Source of the DNA: Candidatus Eremiobacterota bacterium
Lineage (GTDB): Bacteria > Vulcanimicrobiota > CADAWZ01 > Ess09-12
Assembly: GCA_031082125.1 (NCBI GenBank)
Contig: JAVHLM010000001.1
Span: forward strand, 461,080-525,079
Length of the DNA: 64,000 bases
Reading direction: 5' to 3'
Part shown: one piece after another, positions 23,024 through 32,270 of the stretch
How positions within the stretch are numbered: the stretch's first letter is position 1
Layout: the number at the start of each line of letters is the position of its first letter
Notes under the pieces: model-generated
What the model saw: the letters and a program-made list of their open reading frames with translations, nothing else
Told to the model about the DNA's origin: nothing
The model's database searches: none
Program-made: the position numbers and the translations under genes

Positions 23024-25702
23024 ATGAGAAAAATAGAGAAAGGCATCGTGCTCATCACCACTATGCTGCTGCTGTCATTCATCGTGATGATAGCGGCCCT
23101 GCTGATGGTCACAGGCCGCAACACCATGATCCTGGGGGCGACTTACAGTGACAGGGAGCAGGCCTATTACGCCGCCGAGTGCGGCCTGGCCTACATGCAG
23201 TACTGCATCTCGAGGGATTCCGATTACCGTGGTGAGACCGCCTATGATCCCAGTTTCTCCCATTTCACCATTGAGAAGGTCGGCACCCAGAACCTGATCC
23301 ACGGAAAGCTCACCGATACGGGCGGAGAGTTCTACGTGGCCTTCTGCGACGGGGTAAGCGCCGACATCTATACCGACGGCACATCGGTAAACACGCCCAT
23401 GACATTCTACTCATTCAATAACCTCATGGGTGATTCAGAATCGTTGAGCACAAAGAGGCACCAGGATTCAGCGATATATTCATTCAAGAAGGTCCCTAAA
23501 AAAACTGCCCACATCATCGTGGAAGGCCGCTGCAACCAGGCGCGGCGCTACGTGGAGGCCATGCTCGCCATGAGCGGCTCGCCGATAGGCGAAGCCTGCA
23601 GCATCACAGCGGGAGACATCAAGGTGAACCTTGTCGATAACGACTCGGTATTCCTTGTAAACTCAGAGATATACGGCAACTCGGCCGTCAGGTCCTGCGG
23701 CAACATAGAAATAACCTCGGGAGGCGATCCCACGAACCCCCTTGCCAACGACAAGAACTGCTTTCAGATCGCCGACAAGGGGACGTCATACACGGGTGGC
23801 GCAGGCGCGGGCACAGAAGCGACCAAGGTGAACGGGACTACGGTGACCACGGCGAACGAGTCGCAATATGATTTCACCACGAATCAGAGCGACCAGGGCT
23901 CAGCCCTTAAAAAAGCGGCACTCACATGGGACGACGTGTCAAAAAACTACATAAGCAGCGGCGCCTATGATACCAGCAAGGTGAAAGCAATGATCAAGTC
24001 GGGCACATACGTGTACAAGAATACCTCGGCGGCACCCGACACTTACAATCTCTACTACGTCCCCGTGGCCTTCGATCCCGGAAGCCAGGCAGACCCTGAC
24101 ACCTACAAGACTGAGTGGCTGGACAATAACATCGGCAGCGCTGTTGCCTACAATGCCGGCGACTGCATCACCGGCACCGACACGGGCAAAGTGAGCATCG
24201 TGTCATCGACAAACTCCACCAACCTCACTACGTCGGGCCAGTACCTCTTCACCGTCAAGGATCCCGTCGGCGTTGACGAGACAAACGGGAATTTCGGCCT
24301 GTCGGTGCTCATCTATGATTACTCAACGGCCGACAACCAGTATTTTCCTTCATCCAACTACCGCACAAGCGTGCGGCTTGGCGACGGGTCGGCAAACACT
24401 GATCCCGCCCTGGTGACCCTGGGCGGCACGGGAAGAAATGTTTACGTTGACGGCGAGCTTTCCGGCTCGGGAAAGGTGCTCTGCGCGGGAAACCTTGACT
24501 TCCAGGGAGGATCGCTCATGCAGACCGACCCCGACCGCGTGGCGAATCCCGACAAGATCTCCTCGGTGGCCACCTATGCCAACGGCAACGTGAACATCAA
24601 CCCCGTGAGGGGCTCAGGGGGCTCAAACAGCACCAACGACGTCATCCAGGCCGCCTGGGACGCCTACACGTCAACGCTCGGCACTGCCACTAACGAGTAT
24701 TTCAACTCGGGGACCGACAACTACCAGGCCCTCGTCAAAAACCTCCTGGAAACGCCTATCTCGGGCACCTTCACCGACAGCACGGGGAGGAGCAAGACAT
24801 ACTCAGGAGTAGCCCTGAAAGATGTCCTCACCGACACGGCATGTTTCACCTTCGAGGAATCGACGGCGTCGGAACTTGTGGCCATGATGCTCTCCAAGAA
24901 CTCCTACCTTGGCACCGACTCAAGCAGCTCAGGGGGCGGCAGCGGCACGACAGGCTCCCTCACTGTAGGCCCTGGCAGCAGCATCGGGTCCCTCGCGAGC
25001 TCGAGCACCATGGACTGGGTGTGGGACAATACAGGCAATGAAGCCGTCTCAACAATAACGATAGACGGCAAGGATTACTGGTACACCGCGGGAGAAGAGG
25101 CCGGCAAATCATGGGTGGTTATCGTGGACAAGCTTGACAGCAACAACTGGACCGCCGTGTCTAAAAGGTCGGGAAGAGCGGCAGATGTCGGCACAAATGG
25201 CACTGTCCCCACTCTGAGCTTATCGGAAGGGGCAAACTTTGACTTCACCGCCACATTCACCAGCGGAACCGACACCGTCGAGATCGAGACGAAAACAAAC
25301 GGTCAATTTGAAGTCACCGGCGGGCTCTCTGAGATAAAGACCGAGAACTCCTCGACAATCCAGATGCTCGACAAGGACAGCACCGACTTCAAGGACCTCG
25401 TCTTCAACGACACCCTCTTCAAGGGGCTCGTGTACACCCACAAGAACATCAATGCCAAGGACCTCCAGGGGGGAAGCCTCACTATCCATGGGGGCCTTGT
25501 GGCCTACGGAGGAGATCCCGCGACCTTTGATCCCACCACCAGCACCACCTCCGACGGTAAGGTGAGCTTTGACAACGGGAAAAATATCACCTTCACTTAC
25601 GATCCCGATTACATGTCCCTCTTTTTCGCGTCAGGTGCGGGAATGAACACAGGGCGCATCTTCCGCGCCGCCTTCGATGGCAATATCATCAAGACCTGGT
25701 AA
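23024..25702 (+). CDS. Very large PilX-like pilin-associated protein
   Basis: 892 residues, ATG after AGGAGGGAGCC. The N-terminus MRKIEKGIVLITTMLLLSF and the following hydrophobic helix, then the QAYYAAECGLAYMQY segment, are those of PilX N-terminal domains in type IV pilus minor pilins; position +5 after the Gly is Thr rather than Glu. The rest (about 70-892) is rich in Gly, Ser, Thr, Asp and Asn, with strand-turn repeats like exported beta-rich proteins, and a Ser/Gly-only linker at about 640-660. PilX proteins are usually near 200 residues, so a large secreted domain has been added. No pilus genes adjoin it. An exported, pilus-tip or surface role is inferred. Confidence 0.8.
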   Translation: MRKIEKGIVLITTMLLLSFIVMIAALLMVTGRNTMILGATYSDREQAYYAAECGLAYMQYCISRDSDYRGETAYDPSFSHFTIEKVGTQNLIHGKLTDTGGEFYVAFCDGVSADIYTDGTSVNTPMTFYSFNNLMGDSESLSTKRHQDSAIYSFKKVPKKTAHIIVEGRCNQARRYVEAMLAMSGSPIGEACSITAGDIKVNLVDNDSVFLVNSEIYGNSAVRSCGNIEITSGGDPTNPLANDKNCFQIADKGTSYTGGAGAGTEATKVNGTTVTTANESQYDFTTNQSDQGSALKKAALTWDDVSKNYISSGAYDTSKVKAMIKSGTYVYKNTSAAPDTYNLYYVPVAFDPGSQADPDTYKTEWLDNNIGSAVAYNAGDCITGTDTGKVSIVSSTNSTNLTTSGQYLFTVKDPVGVDETNGNFGLSVLIYDYSTADNQYFPSSNYRTSVRLGDGSANTDPALVTLGGTGRNVYVDGELSGSGKVLCAGNLDFQGGSLMQTDPDRVANPDKISSVATYANGNVNINPVRGSGGSNSTNDVIQAAWDAYTSTLGTATNEYFNSGTDNYQALVKNLLETPISGTFTDSTGRSKTYSGVALKDVLTDTACFTFEESTASELVAMMLSKNSYLGTDSSSSGGGSGTTGSLTVGPGSSIGSLASSSTMDWVWDNTGNEAVSTITIDGKDYWYTAGEEAGKSWVVIVDKLDSNNWTAVSKRSGRAADVGTNGTVPTLSLSEGANFDFTATFTSGTDTVEIETKTNGQFEVTGGLSEIKTENSSTIQMLDKDSTDFKDLVFNDTLFKGLVYTHKNINAKDLQGGSLTIHGGLVAYGGDPATFDPTTSTTSDGKVSFDNGKNITFTYDPDYMSLFFASGAGMNTGRIFRAAFDGNIIKTW

Positions 25703-25726
25703 AGCCCGTCCTGCCTTTTAAAAGGG

Positions 25727-25750
25727 GAAGCCTCCGGGCTTCTCTTTTTT
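25727..25750 (+). terminator. Rho-independent terminator of the PilX-like gene
   Basis: GAAGCC, four-base loop, GGCTTC, then TCTTTTTT. Confidence 0.85.
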
Positions 25751-26714
25751 ATGACAGGAAACTCTTCATCCATGAAACCTGGGAGGTCATACCGTCGCGG
25801 AGGGAGACACGGGGCTCATAGCCGAAAGCGCCACGGGCCCTCTCATAGGATCCCCTCGTGACGGCCATATCGCCTTTCATGGGCTCCCTGTGTTCCACCT
25901 CCAGCTTTCTCCCCACGAGGCCCCCCAGGAGGGCTACAAGCTCATTAAGGGAGGCATGGCCGCCGGGGCCGCTGGTTATATTGAAAATGCCCCCTGATAT
26001 GGATTTCTCAAGGAGCGCCACATGGGCTTCGGTCACGTCGTCCACATGGGTGAAGTCCCTTTCCTGGCTCCCGTCGCCATGGATCACTATCCTTTCCCCG
26101 CGGAGAGCCGATTTGATAAAACGGTAAAAGGCCATGTCGGGCCTCTGCCTCGGCCCGTAGACGGTAAAATACCTGAGGATGACTACAGGAAGGGCGAAAT
26201 TCTCATGGTAGGCGCCGCAGAGCTTCTCGGCCGCCACCTTGGTGATGCCGTAAGGCGAGCAGGGGGCGAGGGGAAACTCTTCCGTAACGGGGAATGACGA
26301 GGCATTCCCATAGACCGATGACGACGAGGCGAGCACAAAGGCTTTAAGGTAAGGCATGGAGCGCGCCACCTCGAGGATGCCCCTGGTGGCGAGAATGTTG
26401 TCCCTCACATAGGTGTCAAAGATGGTCCAGCTTGGCCCCACGCCCGGCTGCGCCGCGAGATGGTACACCAGCTCGCTGTCCCTGAGGCTATCGACGCGGC
26501 CCTCCCACCCGGGCTCTGCCAGATCGGCTTCAAAAAAAGTGAAGGGGCCCTTCATGGCCGGTGATGAGAGGGCTTCGAGGTTTTTCCTCTTGAGGGCCCT
26601 GTCATAGTAGTCAGAGAGCCTGTCAATACCCAGCACCTCGTGGCCCTGGAGGAGAAGCTTCTCGGCGAGGCTGCTCCCGATAAAGCCGGCGCAGCCGGTC
26701 ACCAGGCACTTCAT
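25749..26714 (-). CDS. NAD-dependent nucleotide-sugar epimerase/dehydratase (extended SDR)
   Basis: 321 residues from ATG 26714, preceded by GGAGG at about 9 bp; the frame runs on to 27476 opposite the oxidoreductase gene, which is a shadow. MKCLVTGCAGFIGSSLAEKL is the Rossmann nucleotide-binding motif (GxxGxxG). YHLAAQPGV, a Ser triad (ASSSSVYG) and SPYGITKVAAEKLC with the YxxxK pair give the catalytic set. RYFTVYGPRQRPDMAFY and DGSQERDFTHVDD are typical of UDP-glucuronate 4-epimerase and UDP-glucose 4-epimerase relatives. It probably supplies a sugar for surface glycans. Exact substrate not resolvable by eye. Confidence 0.88.
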   Translation of the reverse strand: MKCLVTGCAGFIGSSLAEKLLLQGHEVLGIDRLSDYYDRALKRKNLEALSSPAMKGPFTFFEADLAEPGWEGRVDSLRDSELVYHLAAQPGVGPSWTIFDTYVRDNILATRGILEVARSMPYLKAFVLASSSSVYGNASSFPVTEEFPLAPCSPYGITKVAAEKLCGAYHENFALPVVILRYFTVYGPRQRPDMAFYRFIKSALRGERIVIHGDGSQERDFTHVDDVTEAHVALLEKSISGGIFNITSGPGGHASLNELVALLGGLVGRKLEVEHREPMKGDMAVTRGSYERARGAFGYEPRVSLRDGMTSQVSWMKSFLS

Positions 26715-26794
26715 GGCATCGGCCTCCTCTCTTTCTTCGAGAGTTGGACATGGGTGCTGAATCTCCTCTTCCCCTGTCCATGAAATCCATCTTG

Positions 26795-26803
26795 TGCTAT
26801 ACT
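26795..26803 (+). promoter_or_regulatory. Extended -10 before the FAD oxidoreductase gene
   Basis: TGC followed by TATACT (26798-26803), with only a weak -35 candidate (TGTCCA at 26775). Its start point near 26810 gives a leader of about 20 nt. Confidence 0.45.
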
Positions 26804-26831
26804 TACCTGAGAGGCAGGGAAAGAGACTTTG

Positions 26832-28190
26832 ATGCAGGAAGAGCACCAGATCAGCAAGACTCGTATCTCCATCCTTGGCGGAGGCATTGCAGGCCTCTCC
26901 GCCGCCTGGTACGCCGCGAAAAAGGGGCTCACCTTCACTCTTTTCGAGGAAAAGGGGGCCGTGGGGGGAAACTGCATCACCTTCCGGCACGGCGATTTCC
27001 GCTTTGACTCGGGAGCCCACCGCTTTCTCGACGAGTATGCCGATGTGACCGCCGACGTAAAGGCCCTCATGGGCAGGGAGCTCCACTCCATCGAAGTGCC
27101 CAGCAGGATATTTGAGGGCGGGAAGTTCATAGACATCCCCTTCAAGCCGGCAAACCTCATCAGGAACCTTGGAATGGGAACCTTCATGAAGGCCTCGACG
27201 GAGATCATGAAGGAGCGGCTCACCAGGGGAAGGCCTTTTGAGAGCTTCCATGATTTTGCCGTGAGGACCTACGGGAACACTCTTGCGTCGCGGTTCCTGC
27301 TCAATTATACCGAGAAGCTCTGGGGAAGGCCCACGTCGCTCCTCTCGCCAGTGATCTCGGGGAAAAGGCTCCAGGGCCTGAGCGTCTGGAACATCGTGAC
27401 AGAGGCCCTCCTGGGACCTCTTGTAAAGAAGACCCACCGCGAAGGGGCTTTCTATTACCCCGAGGGGGGAATCCACCAGCTTTCCCTCAGGCTGGGCGAG
27501 GCTGCCGGCTCAGAGCACATCAGGCTTCACTCAAGGGTGACGGCCCTTTTTCATCACGATAACCGCGTCACTGCAATAGAAGTGAACGGGAAGGAGCGCC
27601 ATGACGTTGACAAGGTCGTAAGCACCCTTCCCCTTGATTACCTTGTAAAAATCATGAGCCCCGCCCTGCCCGATCCCATCCCCGCCCTGGCGCGTCGCCT
27701 CAGCTTCCGTCACCTGAGAATAGTCTGCTTTTTTCTCGCCAGGCCATCGGTGATGAATGTGGCCACCCTTTATGTCCCTGACAGGCGGTTCACCTTCAAC
27801 AGGCTTTATGAGCCCAGGAACAGGAACGCCTCCATGGCTCCGGAGGGCAGGACTTCCCTGGCGGCAGAGATATGCTGCGATGAAGGCGACGAGCTGTGGA
27901 ATATGGACGATGAGCCCTTCATCGGGAAGATCAGGGGCGAAGTGCTGGCGACAGGCCTCATTGAGGAAAAGGATATCACCGGTGCCGCCACCGAAAGGCT
28001 CACCCACGCTTACCCCGTGCTGCTGGTGAATACCCCTTCGGAAGTGCGCGAAATCACCACGTACCTTGAAAAATTCCAGAACCTGAAGCTCTCGGGGAGG
28101 CCGGGCCGTTTCGAGTACTCGTGGATCCACGACATGCTCAGGGCGGGCATGGCGCTCGCTGAGGAATCTGCCGGTTCACTGCCTCATTGA
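26832..28190 (+). CDS. FAD-dependent amine oxidoreductase / protoporphyrinogen-oxidase-like
   Basis: 452 residues from ATG 26832 (a TTG sits one codon earlier). RISILGGGIAGLSAAWYAAK is the dinucleotide-binding motif, and FDSGAHRFL and YYPEGGIHQLSLRLGEAAG are the conserved FAD contacts of the amine-oxidase superfamily. It resembles the proteins found in glycan clusters, annotated as protoporphyrinogen oxidase, NAD(P)-binding or UDP-galactopyranose-mutase-like, rather than true HemG/HemY. Given the epimerase on one side and TMTC-type glycosyltransferase on the other, a role in lipid-linked sugar or polyprenyl modification is likely. Its last 53 bp overlap the end of the convergent TMTC-like gene. 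Confidence 0.85.
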   Translation: MQEEHQISKTRISILGGGIAGLSAAWYAAKKGLTFTLFEEKGAVGGNCITFRHGDFRFDSGAHRFLDEYADVTADVKALMGRELHSIEVPSRIFEGGKFIDIPFKPANLIRNLGMGTFMKASTEIMKERLTRGRPFESFHDFAVRTYGNTLASRFLLNYTEKLWGRPTSLLSPVISGKRLQGLSVWNIVTEALLGPLVKKTHREGAFYYPEGGIHQLSLRLGEAAGSEHIRLHSRVTALFHHDNRVTAIEVNGKERHDVDKVVSTLPLDYLVKIMSPALPDPIPALARRLSFRHLRIVCFFLARPSVMNVATLYVPDRRFTFNRLYEPRNRNASMAPEGRTSLAAEICCDEGDELWNMDDEPFIGKIRGEVLATGLIEEKDITGAATERLTHAYPVLLVNTPSEVREITTYLEKFQNLKLSGRPGRFEYSWIHDMLRAGMALAEESAGSLPH

Positions 28191-30090
28191 GCATGTCCAG
28201 AAAACGGGGATCAAGGGGCTGCTCCTTTTCCTGGAGCGTCCTCACGTCGCGGAGTGCCGCCTGGTACTCCTCCATGACGAAAAGGACCAGCGCCCTGTTG
28301 CGGTAAGCGTCCCAGTAATCCTTCTGCAATGCAAGAGCCCTCGTGTAGTCTTTCAGGGCATCCCGGTACTGCTCATTCCTGAAACAGGCATTCCCCCTGT
28401 TGTAATAGACCTTGGGCGAGGCGCTGTCGATGGAGAGCGCCTTGGTGAACATTTTAACCGCTTCCCTTTGCCTTCCCTGCTCACTATAGATATTCCCCAG
28501 GTTCACATAAGGCTTCAGGTAAAGCGGATCAATCGACAGCGCCTTCTGATACATTGCGACGGCCTTGTCAAAGGCCCTCTCTCCCTGATAGATATTTCCC
28601 CTGTAGTACCACACTGCCGGGTCGTCTGAGGCGCGCGCGATGGCGAAATCCAGGTGGGTCCTTGCTCTCTCACAGTCTCCTTCCGCAAGGCCGAGTATGC
28701 CCAGATTGCCATGGACGTCGCCGTCGGAGGGGGCTTCCGCGAGAGCTCTCTCGAAATCCCTGCGGGCAAGGGCCGGGTTACCCTGCTCATAGTGGAGGCT
28801 TCCCCTGATACTGAGCCCTCTCACAAAGCAGGGGTGCCTTTCAAGCACATGATTCCAGAAAGTGAGGCTGTCCTTATATACCCCGCACTGCCGGTGTGCG
28901 GCGGCAGCCTGCACCGCCAGCACGATGCCCGCAAGAAGGCAGAGAGCCGCCCTTTGCCTCCCCCTCTCCCTGAAGAGCCATGAGAAGCCCTCGCCGAGAA
29001 TAAGAAAGAGCCCAAGGGTGGGTAGGTAGGTCTGGCGGAGCGCGATGAGGGAAGTGGCATTGACGGGCAGGAGCTTGAGGAACGGGAGGATGTTCAGCAG
29101 AAAGAACGCCATTCCAAAGAGCGCATGGTCAGCATGACGGGGCGCCTTCAAAGCGACCCTTTTCACCGCAATAAGAAAGAGCGCCGCAAGCGCCAGGAGC
29201 AGCAGGGGAGAGAGCCAGACTGCCATGGGGAGGTGGCGGACAAATTCGGGATCAAGGGGGTAAATCTCGTGAAGATCTAAGGGGACCAGAATTTTCCAGA
29301 GGTAAAAAAGCACAAGGTAACAGCTGATGCAGAGGACCTGGATGAGAGGCTGCGGATAATTCATCTCCAGGCTGGACTTCCTTGCCATTGAGAGCCATTC
29401 AACAGGGCCTGCGGCAAGGAAGCCCAGCAGGTACGGCAGCTTTTCGGCAATCGCCAGCCTCTTCCCCACAAAATGATCGTAAAGCAGGAGGCACAGGGGA
29501 AGCAGGGAGCCCTGGGGCTTTGAGAGGATCGAGAGAAAGAAAAGGAGCAGAGAGGCGAAATAAAAGCGCTTCCGGTGCCTTTTCACCCAGTAGATATAGG
29601 AAATGAAAGAGGCGAAAAAGAACAGGGCGCAGAGAAGCCCTTTTCTCTCTGATATCCAAGCCACCGACTGGACACGCAGGGGAGACAGCGCAAAAAAGAG
29701 CGAAGCGACCAGCGAGGCCAGGAAATCACCGCTTATGAGATAGATAAGCCAGAAAACCAGCAGGGTGTTCAAGATATGAAGCAACAGGTTGTGGACGTGA
29801 TAGGGGAAGGGATTGAGCTGGTAAAAGCGGTACTCCAGGGCGAAGGAGAGCACGGAAAGAGGCGTGTACCACCCGAGAACCGTCGAGGTGAAGATCCGCT
29901 TCAGGCCATCCGGCGAGAGATCCTTCACCAGGGAAGAGCCGGTGACGTATTTGTTGTCGTCCCAGTTGATGAACCCGCAGCGAAGGACCGGCGAGAAGGT
30001 GAGAAAGGTGACCAGCACCAGCGCCGCCAGGGCCGGGATCAGGACTCTGCGGGGCAGGGCCCCCTGTGCTTCTCTGATGACCTCTCTCAA
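28138..30090 (-). CDS. TMTC-like glycosyltransferase with C-terminal TPR repeats (copy 2)
   Basis: 650 residues, equal in length to the paralogue at 19721-21673 and alike along its whole length. FINWDDNKYVTGSSLV is the acidic first loop, LSPLRVQSVAWISERKGLLC and LRQTYLPTLGLFLILGEGF are shared loops, and TPR repeats follow from about 440 (VWYYRGNIYQGERAFDKAVA, VYYNRGNACFRNEQYRDALK). It should be a membrane GT-C enzyme using a polyprenyl-phosphate sugar. Its start overlaps the upstream aminotransferase stop by four bases (ATGA), so it is the last gene of an oxidoreductase-aminotransferase-glycosyltransferase operon. The two copies sit in different contexts and so may differ in substrate. Confidence 0.85.
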   Translation of the reverse strand: MREVIREAQGALPRRVLIPALAALVLVTFLTFSPVLRCGFINWDDNKYVTGSSLVKDLSPDGLKRIFTSTVLGWYTPLSVLSFALEYRFYQLNPFPYHVHNLLLHILNTLLVFWLIYLISGDFLASLVASLFFALSPLRVQSVAWISERKGLLCALFFFASFISYIYWVKRHRKRFYFASLLLFFLSILSKPQGSLLPLCLLLYDHFVGKRLAIAEKLPYLLGFLAAGPVEWLSMARKSSLEMNYPQPLIQVLCISCYLVLFYLWKILVPLDLHEIYPLDPEFVRHLPMAVWLSPLLLLALAALFLIAVKRVALKAPRHADHALFGMAFFLLNILPFLKLLPVNATSLIALRQTYLPTLGLFLILGEGFSWLFRERGRQRAALCLLAGIVLAVQAAAAHRQCGVYKDSLTFWNHVLERHPCFVRGLSIRGSLHYEQGNPALARRDFERALAEAPSDGDVHGNLGILGLAEGDCERARTHLDFAIARASDDPAVWYYRGNIYQGERAFDKAVAMYQKALSIDPLYLKPYVNLGNIYSEQGRQREAVKMFTKALSIDSASPKVYYNRGNACFRNEQYRDALKDYTRALALQKDYWDAYRNRALVLFVMEEYQAALRDVRTLQEKEQPLDPRFLDMLNEAVNRQIPQRAPCPP

Positions 30091-31205
30091 GCCCGTCTGG
30101 CTCCCTCCGGCAGGTGCTTTTCGAAAAACTCCTCTATTTTCTGTGCCACGCGGCGGACCTTCTCATCGGAAAGCCCCGGGTAGAGGGGAAGCGACAGGAT
30201 CTCCCTGCAGGCCCTCTCGGTCTCAGGCAGCACCTCGGCGCCTCTCTCTTTCAATACTGCCGGCTGCAGGTGGCATGGCACGGGGTAATGGATCCCTGTC
30301 TCAATGCGGTGCTCTTTGAGAAACTGAGCGAGGGCATCGCGCCTTGCAGTCCTTATGACATACATGTGATAGACAGGCTTCGTGCCTGCCGCAGGGCGGG
30401 GAAGCCCGAGGGGCAGGTCCCCGAGCAGGCTGTTGTAAAGGCACGCGATGGCGCGCCTTCGCTCGTTGAACTCATCAAGGCGGGCAAGCTGCTCGAGGCC
30501 TATGGCCGCCTGGATCTCATTGGCCCTCATATTGTAGCCTATCACCTCGTGGAGATATTTCTCGCGCCTGCCATGATCCCTCAGCATGCGCACCATCTGC
30601 GCCAGGTCTCCGTCATCGGTGACCATGATGCCGCCGTCGCCGAGGAAAGTCATATTCTTCGAGGGGTAGAAGCTGAAAAAGGCTGCATGACCGAAAGCTC
30701 CCGCCTTTCTGCCATGGTGCTCGGCGCCATGGGCCTGGCATGAGTCCTCCAGCACCGGCAGGCCGCGGGCTCCGGCAATTTTCATGATCTCGTCCATGGA
30801 GGCCATCGAGCCGTAAAGGTGGACGGGGAGCAGGGCCGCCGTCTTCTGAGTGATCTTCTCCTCGATGAGGGAGCTGTCGATAAGATAATCATTCCTTATA
30901 TCCACAAAGACAGGCCGCGCCCCGCAGTGATAAATCGGCTCCACCGTGGGAAATGCCGTATGGGATGGGACGATGACCTCATGGCCGCTTCCTATGCCCA
31001 TGGCCATCAGGGTGAGGTGCATCGCCGACGTGGCGGAGTTCGCAAGGACGCCGTGCTTCCTGCCGACAAAGGCGCTGAACCGCTCCTCGAACTCCCGGCA
31101 GTTCCTGTCCAGAATGTAGCGGCCCGAATCCAGCACCTCCATCACGCGCTTGCGCAGGCCGTCATCAAGGGTCACTTCCGAGAGAGGTATCTTCTCCATA
31201 TCCAT
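30087..31205 (-). CDS. DegT/DnrJ/EryC1-family sugar aminotransferase
   Basis: 372 residues of the PLP-dependent family that aminates nucleotide-linked keto sugars. FYPSKNMTFLGDGGIMVT contains the PLP-binding Lys. LEDSCQAHGAEHHGRKAG and GRYILDRNCREFEERFSAFVG are family hallmarks, as is MRANEIQAAIGLEQL. The start lies just after the stop of the dehydrogenase gene and the stop overlaps the TMTC-like gene, so the three are one transcript. With the Gfo/Idh/MocA enzyme it probably makes a 3-amino or 4-amino sugar (oxidation then transamination), delivered to copy 2 of the glycosyltransferase by unknown steps. Confidence 0.9.
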   Translation of the reverse strand: MDMEKIPLSEVTLDDGLRKRVMEVLDSGRYILDRNCREFEERFSAFVGRKHGVLANSATSAMHLTLMAMGIGSGHEVIVPSHTAFPTVEPIYHCGARPVFVDIRNDYLIDSSLIEEKITQKTAALLPVHLYGSMASMDEIMKIAGARGLPVLEDSCQAHGAEHHGRKAGAFGHAAFFSFYPSKNMTFLGDGGIMVTDDGDLAQMVRMLRDHGRREKYLHEVIGYNMRANEIQAAIGLEQLARLDEFNERRRAIACLYNSLLGDLPLGLPRPAAGTKPVYHMYVIRTARRDALAQFLKEHRIETGIHYPVPCHLQPAVLKERGAEVLPETERACREILSLPLYPGLSDEKVRRVAQKIEEFFEKHLPEGARRA

Positions 31206-32270
31206 TTACCGGCCCAGCCTTGCGCTCACGGGCTTCCTCTCCAGCAGCACTTCCCTGCCCGTCTCGATGGACCTGTAGACGGCGTGGATGAGCCTCAGGG
31301 ACTTTCGCCCCTCGGGGCCCTCGACCAGGGCCTTTTTGCCGTGAACTATGGCATCGATGACCTCCCTGAGGTACCGGGTATGGCCGAAGCCGTACACCGT
31401 GGGCGGGTTGGTCCTGCAGGCCGTGAGGACTTCGTCGTCGCCAGGCTCCTGGTCCTCGAACCGCCAGGTCTTCATCTCGTTGAGGGCAAAGCCGCCCACC
31501 TCGGCGGTGCCCCTGCTCCCCAGCACGCTGAGAGAGCCCTCCATGTCGGCGGGCCTTGCCGCCGTCGTGGCCTCTATCATCCCCAGCGCGCCGTTTTTAA
31601 AGGTGAGCGACACGGTGCCGGTGTCCTCGGCTTCAATCCTGGCGAAGGCATTGATGGCCCTTGCGAAGACGCTCCTGACCGGCCCGCCGATCCATTCAAT
31701 TGCATCGAGGTGATGGCTTGCCTGCTGCGAGAAGACGCCGCCGTCAAGGCTCCAGGTGCCCCGCCAGGGGTCCATGTCGTAATAGTCCTGGCGCCGGCAC
31801 CACCTGACGCGGACCGTGAGGAGAAATATCGTCCCGAACCTCTTTTTCCTCACTGCCTCCCTGAGCTTCTGCACGGGGATATTATAGCGGTTCTGCTGCA
31901 CCACGAAGAGGCGGCAGCCGCCTGCCCTGCAGGCCGCGATCATCTTGTCGGCATCGGCAAGCCTCAGGGCTATGGGCTTTTCCACCACGATATGCTTCCC
32001 GTAGCGGGCCAGGTCCACCACGTTGCGGCCATGGTTCCCGCTTTCCGTGAGGACGCTCACCACGTCCACCTCGGGATGGGCCGCCATCATGGCATAGCAG
32101 TCTGTGTACCAGGGGACCTTGTACTGCTCCCCCATCCTCTCGGCCCTGTCGGCCTTGATATCGCACACCGCCGCCAGCCTTGCCTCTTCGAGGCCGGAAG
32201 AGACAAGGGGGGCATGGATCTTTGAGGCAATTCGCCCGCATCCTACAAAGGCAAAATTCAGCTTTCTCAT
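31206..32270 (-). CDS. Gfo/Idh/MocA-family sugar dehydrogenase
   Basis: 354 residues from ATG 32270, which has GGGGAGGGGG 4-7 bp upstream; a further ATG one codon earlier is possible. LNFAFVGCGRIASKIHA is the Rossmann NAD(P) motif, VVEKPIALRLADADKMI carries the conserved EKP catalytic Lys, and GGVFSQQASHHLDAIEWIGG supplies the distal His and Asp. The family oxidises sugar or inositol hydroxyls. Next to a DegT aminotransferase it matches the WlbA/WbpB-type dehydrogenases that create the keto group to be aminated in amino-sugar synthesis; that pairing is inference. It is adjacent (stop/start) to the aminotransferase gene. Confidence 0.9.
   Translation of the reverse strand: MRKLNFAFVGCGRIASKIHAPLVSSGLEEARLAAVCDIKADRAERMGEQYKVPWYTDCYAMMAAHPEVDVVSVLTESGNHGRNVVDLARYGKHIVVEKPIALRLADADKMIAACRAGGCRLFVVQQNRYNIPVQKLREAVRKKRFGTIFLLTVRVRWCRRQDYYDMDPWRGTWSLDGGVFSQQASHHLDAIEWIGGPVRSVFARAINAFARIEAEDTGTVSLTFKNGALGMIEATTAARPADMEGSLSVLGSRGTAEVGGFALNEMKTWRFEDQEPGDDEVLTACRTNPPTVYGFGHTRYLREVIDAIVHGKKALVEGPEGRKSLRLIHAVYRSIETGREVLLERKPVSARLGR

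Noticed and set aside
26715-27476. 254-residue N-terminal extension of the sugar epimerase
   Set aside because: It is antisense to the start of the FAD oxidoreductase gene and its composition is that of a shadow frame; ATG 26714 has a good RBS.
30819-32225. Long plus-strand open frame of 468 codons
   Set aside because: Antisense shadow of the DegT aminotransferase and Gfo/Idh/MocA genes; Gly/Pro/His-rich with no domain.
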